This document shows positions 5,435 to 7,337 of a stretch of DNA of 7,337 bases, one piece after another. The DNA is from Sandaracinobacteroides sp964394815 (GTDB lineage: Bacteria > Pseudomonadota > Alphaproteobacteria > Sphingomonadales > Sphingomonadaceae). The DNA is taken from positions 1-7,337 of the forward strand of contig CAYMZC010000127.1 of the NCBI GenBank assembly GCA_964394815.1. The letters run 5' to 3'. The notes beneath the pieces were generated by a model. The model saw only the letters and a program-made list of their open reading frames with translations, had not been told where the DNA came from and made no database searches. Within the stretch, counting starts at the first letter, position 1; each line of letters starts with the position of its first letter. The position numbers were made by a program, and so were the translations under genes.

Positions 5435-6826
5435 ATGCCGGGCTCGATCACGAACCGCATCCTGGCGCTTGCGGTGCTGTGGATCGCGGCCCTTCTGCTT
5501 CTTGGCGGCATCGCGCTGGACAGGATCGTGACTGGCACCATCCAGCGCAATTTCGATGAGCAGCTCGCCACGACCCTGCCGGCCATGATCGGGGCAGCAG
5601 AGCTCGACCCCTTCGGCGAAGTGCGCTTCAATCGCGCCCCCGTGGATCCCCGATTCAACGAGCCCTATTCCGGCTTCTACTGGCAGGTGAGTGCGCGCGG
5701 GCACATGGATTTCCGCTCGCGCTCCCTCTGGGACAGGCAGCTGCCGCTCGATCTCGACCGTTCCTGCATCGAGCCATGCCTTTCCAGGCTTTCCGCCTAC
5801 CCGCAGGAAACCCTGCGCCTGATCGAGCGGGACGTGCGCATTCCAGGCTCGCCCGGCGTGTGGCGCTTTGCCGCCGCCCAGACGACCGGGCAGCTCGACG
5901 CCCAGATCCGGACTGTGCGCACCACGCTCTGGTGGTCGCTTGGCGCGCTTGGCGCGGGGCTGTTCGCGCTGGCCGTTCTGCAGGCGACCTTCGGGCTGAT
6001 GCCGCTGAAACGCATGTCTTCGGCGATGGCGGCGATCCGCGCGGGCACGGCCACGCGTGCGCCGACGGAAAATGTGCCGCCGGAAATCGCGCCACTGGTG
6101 CAGGAACTGAACGCGCTGCTCGATCATAATGAGGAGGCCGCCGAATCCGCCCGCATGCATGCCGGAAACCTTGCCCATGCGCTGAAAACGCCGATGAGCG
6201 TGCTGATGAACGAGGCGGCGGCGAACAGCCCCGATCTGGCGAAGACGGTGGTGCGCGAACTGTCGACCATGCGCCGCCATGTGGACCACCATCTGGCCCG
6301 CGCCCGCGCCATGGGGCGGCGCACGCAGGCAACCGCCCGGGCAGACGTGTTCCCGGCGCTGGAGCGGCTGGTGTCCGCCATCGAGCGTATCTATGCCGAC
6401 CGCCCCGTGGTGATCGACCTTGCCGGTGACCGCAGCGTGGTTTTCCGGGGCGAGCGGCAGGATCTGGAGGAAATGGCCGGCAATCTCATCGACAATGCCG
6501 CGAAATATGGCGGCGGCCGCGTCTTCGTGACCGTGGCGCGCGGGGAGGGCGCCGAAGACGGCATGCTGACCATCACCGTCGAAGATGACGGCAGCGGCAT
6601 TCCGGCCCGGCTGCGGGAAGGACTGTTCGAGCGCGGCGCTCGCCTCGATACGGAAAAGCCCGGCACCGGCCTTGGCCTCGCCATCGTGCGCGACGTGGCC
6701 GCCATCTATGGCGGCTCCGTCAGCATGGCCGAAAGCGAGGACCTGGGCGGGCTGATGGCGATACTGACCCTTCCGGCCTGCCCCATGGATGCATCTCCCG
6801 CTGCAACTTCGCGCCGCAACGCTTGA
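5435..6826 (+). CDS. PhoQ-like membrane sensor histidine kinase
   Basis: Inner-membrane sensor kinase, 463 residues from ATG 5435: TM1 (about 9-28), a periplasmic domain of about 135 residues, TM2 (about 165-187), a HAMP-like linker, H-box NLAHALKTPMSVL with His248, N-box NLIDNAAKYG (350-359), G1 DDGSGIP (384-390) and G2 GTGLGLAIV (410-418). The H-box closely resembles PhoQ (HSLKTPLAVL, recalled), as does the YADRPVVIDLAG stretch before the ATPase domain. The periplasmic domain holds two cysteines as CIEPC (111-115), which could form a disulfide or bind a metal. Two starts are possible. ATG 5435 has AGAAGG 6 bases upstream. GTG 5387 has GAAGG 8 bases upstream, adds 16 basic residues and lies 4 bases after the regulator's stop. 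I prefer 5435 for the better ribosome-binding site and the short N-terminus before TM1. No clear terminator follows. Confidence 0.93.
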   Translation: MPGSITNRILALAVLWIAALLLLGGIALDRIVTGTIQRNFDEQLATTLPAMIGAAELDPFGEVRFNRAPVDPRFNEPYSGFYWQVSARGHMDFRSRSLWDRQLPLDLDRSCIEPCLSRLSAYPQETLRLIERDVRIPGSPGVWRFAAAQTTGQLDAQIRTVRTTLWWSLGALGAGLFALAVLQATFGLMPLKRMSSAMAAIRAGTATRAPTENVPPEIAPLVQELNALLDHNEEAAESARMHAGNLAHALKTPMSVLMNEAAANSPDLAKTVVRELSTMRRHVDHHLARARAMGRRTQATARADVFPALERLVSAIERIYADRPVVIDLAGDRSVVFRGERQDLEEMAGNLIDNAAKYGGGRVFVTVARGEGAEDGMLTITVEDDGSGIPARLREGLFERGARLDTEKPGTGLGLAIVRDVAAIYGGSVSMAESEDLGGLMAILTLPACPMDASPAATSRRNA

Positions 6827-6899
6827 CTTCGACGCCCGGCTGATGCATCCGCGCCGCCACCGCAGCGGACGCCCCCCGGGCAGCCAGGCTTGCGGGCAT

Positions 6900-6990
<91 letters not shown>

Positions 6991-7062
6991 CTCCCCCGAT
7001 TTCCAGATGCTGATTTTATGTGGCCCAGATGCGCCACGGGTGGGAAGATCCGCGCGCCCTTG

Positions 7063-7337
7063 TCAGCCGCGCATGATCTTCCGCACAGCCAGTGCCGTCA
7101 GCGCGATTCCACCCATGATCAAGGCCATGCCCGTGGCGTGGTGCGTTTCCAGCCTTTCCCCCAGGACGGTCGCGGCAAGAAAGGCCCCCAGAAGCGGCAT
7201 GAGGCTGATCGTCTGCCCCGCCGGGCCGGGGCCGATGCGGGCAACGGCCGCATTGTAGAGAAAATAGGCAAGGACCGAGGGAAAGACCGCGACATAGCCG
7301 AAGGCGAGCAGCGTGCCGGGCTTCCAGATGATGGCCT
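7063..7337 (-). CDS. EamA/DMT-family transporter, C-terminal part only
   Basis: The last 90 codons of a membrane protein on the minus strand are visible, ending with the stop at 7063-7065; the start lies beyond the right edge. Translation shows three hydrophobic segments: LLAFGYVAVFPSVLAYFLY, then TISLMPLLGAFLAATVLGE, then ATGMALIMGGIALTALAV, ending in a short basic tail (RKIMRG). The ARIGPGPAG turn, followed by a helix ending in LGERL and a final helix with GGIAL, is typical of the second EamA repeat of drug/metabolite transporters, which have 10 membrane helices in about 290 residues. The substrate cannot be told; family members export amino acids and other small metabolites. It is convergent with the tRNA gene across a 77-base gap in which I see no clear terminator. 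Confidence 0.9.
   Translation of the reverse strand, partial: AIIWKPGTLLAFGYVAVFPSVLAYFLYNAAVARIGPGPAGQTISLMPLLGAFLAATVLGERLETHHATGMALIMGGIALTALAVRKIMRG

Noticed and set aside
4072..5658. A 528-codon open frame on the minus strand across the PepSY gene, the regulator and the start of the kinase
   Set aside because: It lies antisense to three genes with clear families and spans their boundaries. Its sequence matches no family I know. Long antisense frames are expected in G+C-rich DNA with this codon bias.
6848..6881. Possible terminator after the kinase gene
   Set aside because: Only short stems are found (TCCGC/GCGGA with a 12-base loop, and GCCC/GGGC with a 3-base loop) and no T-tract follows, so I do not call a terminator.

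Overview
The window is a stretch of chromosome from a G+C-rich Gram-negative bacterium, most likely an alphaproteobacterium. A sphingomonad or close relative is my best guess, from protein style, codon use and the tRNA sequence; this is inference. The genes are densely packed housekeeping and metabolic genes. I see no insertion sequence, integrase, phage gene, CRISPR array or other sign of recent transfer. The longest gene-free stretch is about 210 bases.

Left part (1-2127): a divergent pair for using stored polyhydroxybutyrate (PHB). On the minus strand, running off the left edge, is D-3-hydroxybutyrate dehydrogenase (bdhA). On the plus strand is an intracellular PHB depolymerase (phaZ). PhaZ releases 3-hydroxybutyrate from the granule and BdhA oxidises it to acetoacetate. 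The 213-base gap between them holds two copies of a 9-base TTGCACTGC element in opposite orientation. They resemble the TGC-rich sites bound by the PHB regulator PhaR, so both genes may answer to one regulator. phaZ ends at a long hairpin shared with the convergent neighbour.

Middle (2139-4119): uup, an ABC-F ATPase with two nucleotide-binding domains and a C-terminal coiled coil, on the minus strand. Its upstream region carries a perfect 15-base inverted repeat. It is divergent from the next cassette.

Centre-right (4120-6826): a three-gene plus-strand cassette encodes a secreted PepSY-domain protein, an OmpR/PhoP-class response regulator and a PhoQ-like membrane sensor kinase. A tandem repeat, TGTTCA-N5-CGTTCA, lies just upstream of the PepSY gene. 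It resembles the enterobacterial PhoP box, which suggests that the regulator controls its own cassette and that the PepSY protein acts in the periplasm as a partner or target of the sensor.

Right part (6827-7337): a tRNA-Thr(GGT) gene whose flanks form a 9-bp extension of the acceptor helix, then the 3' end of an EamA/DMT-family transporter on the minus strand, running off the right edge.

I did not find a clearly undescribed system. The most useful leads are regulatory: the two possible operators between bdhA and phaZ, the PhoP-box-like repeat, the palindrome upstream of uup, and the precursor-tRNA helix that pairs the CCA end.
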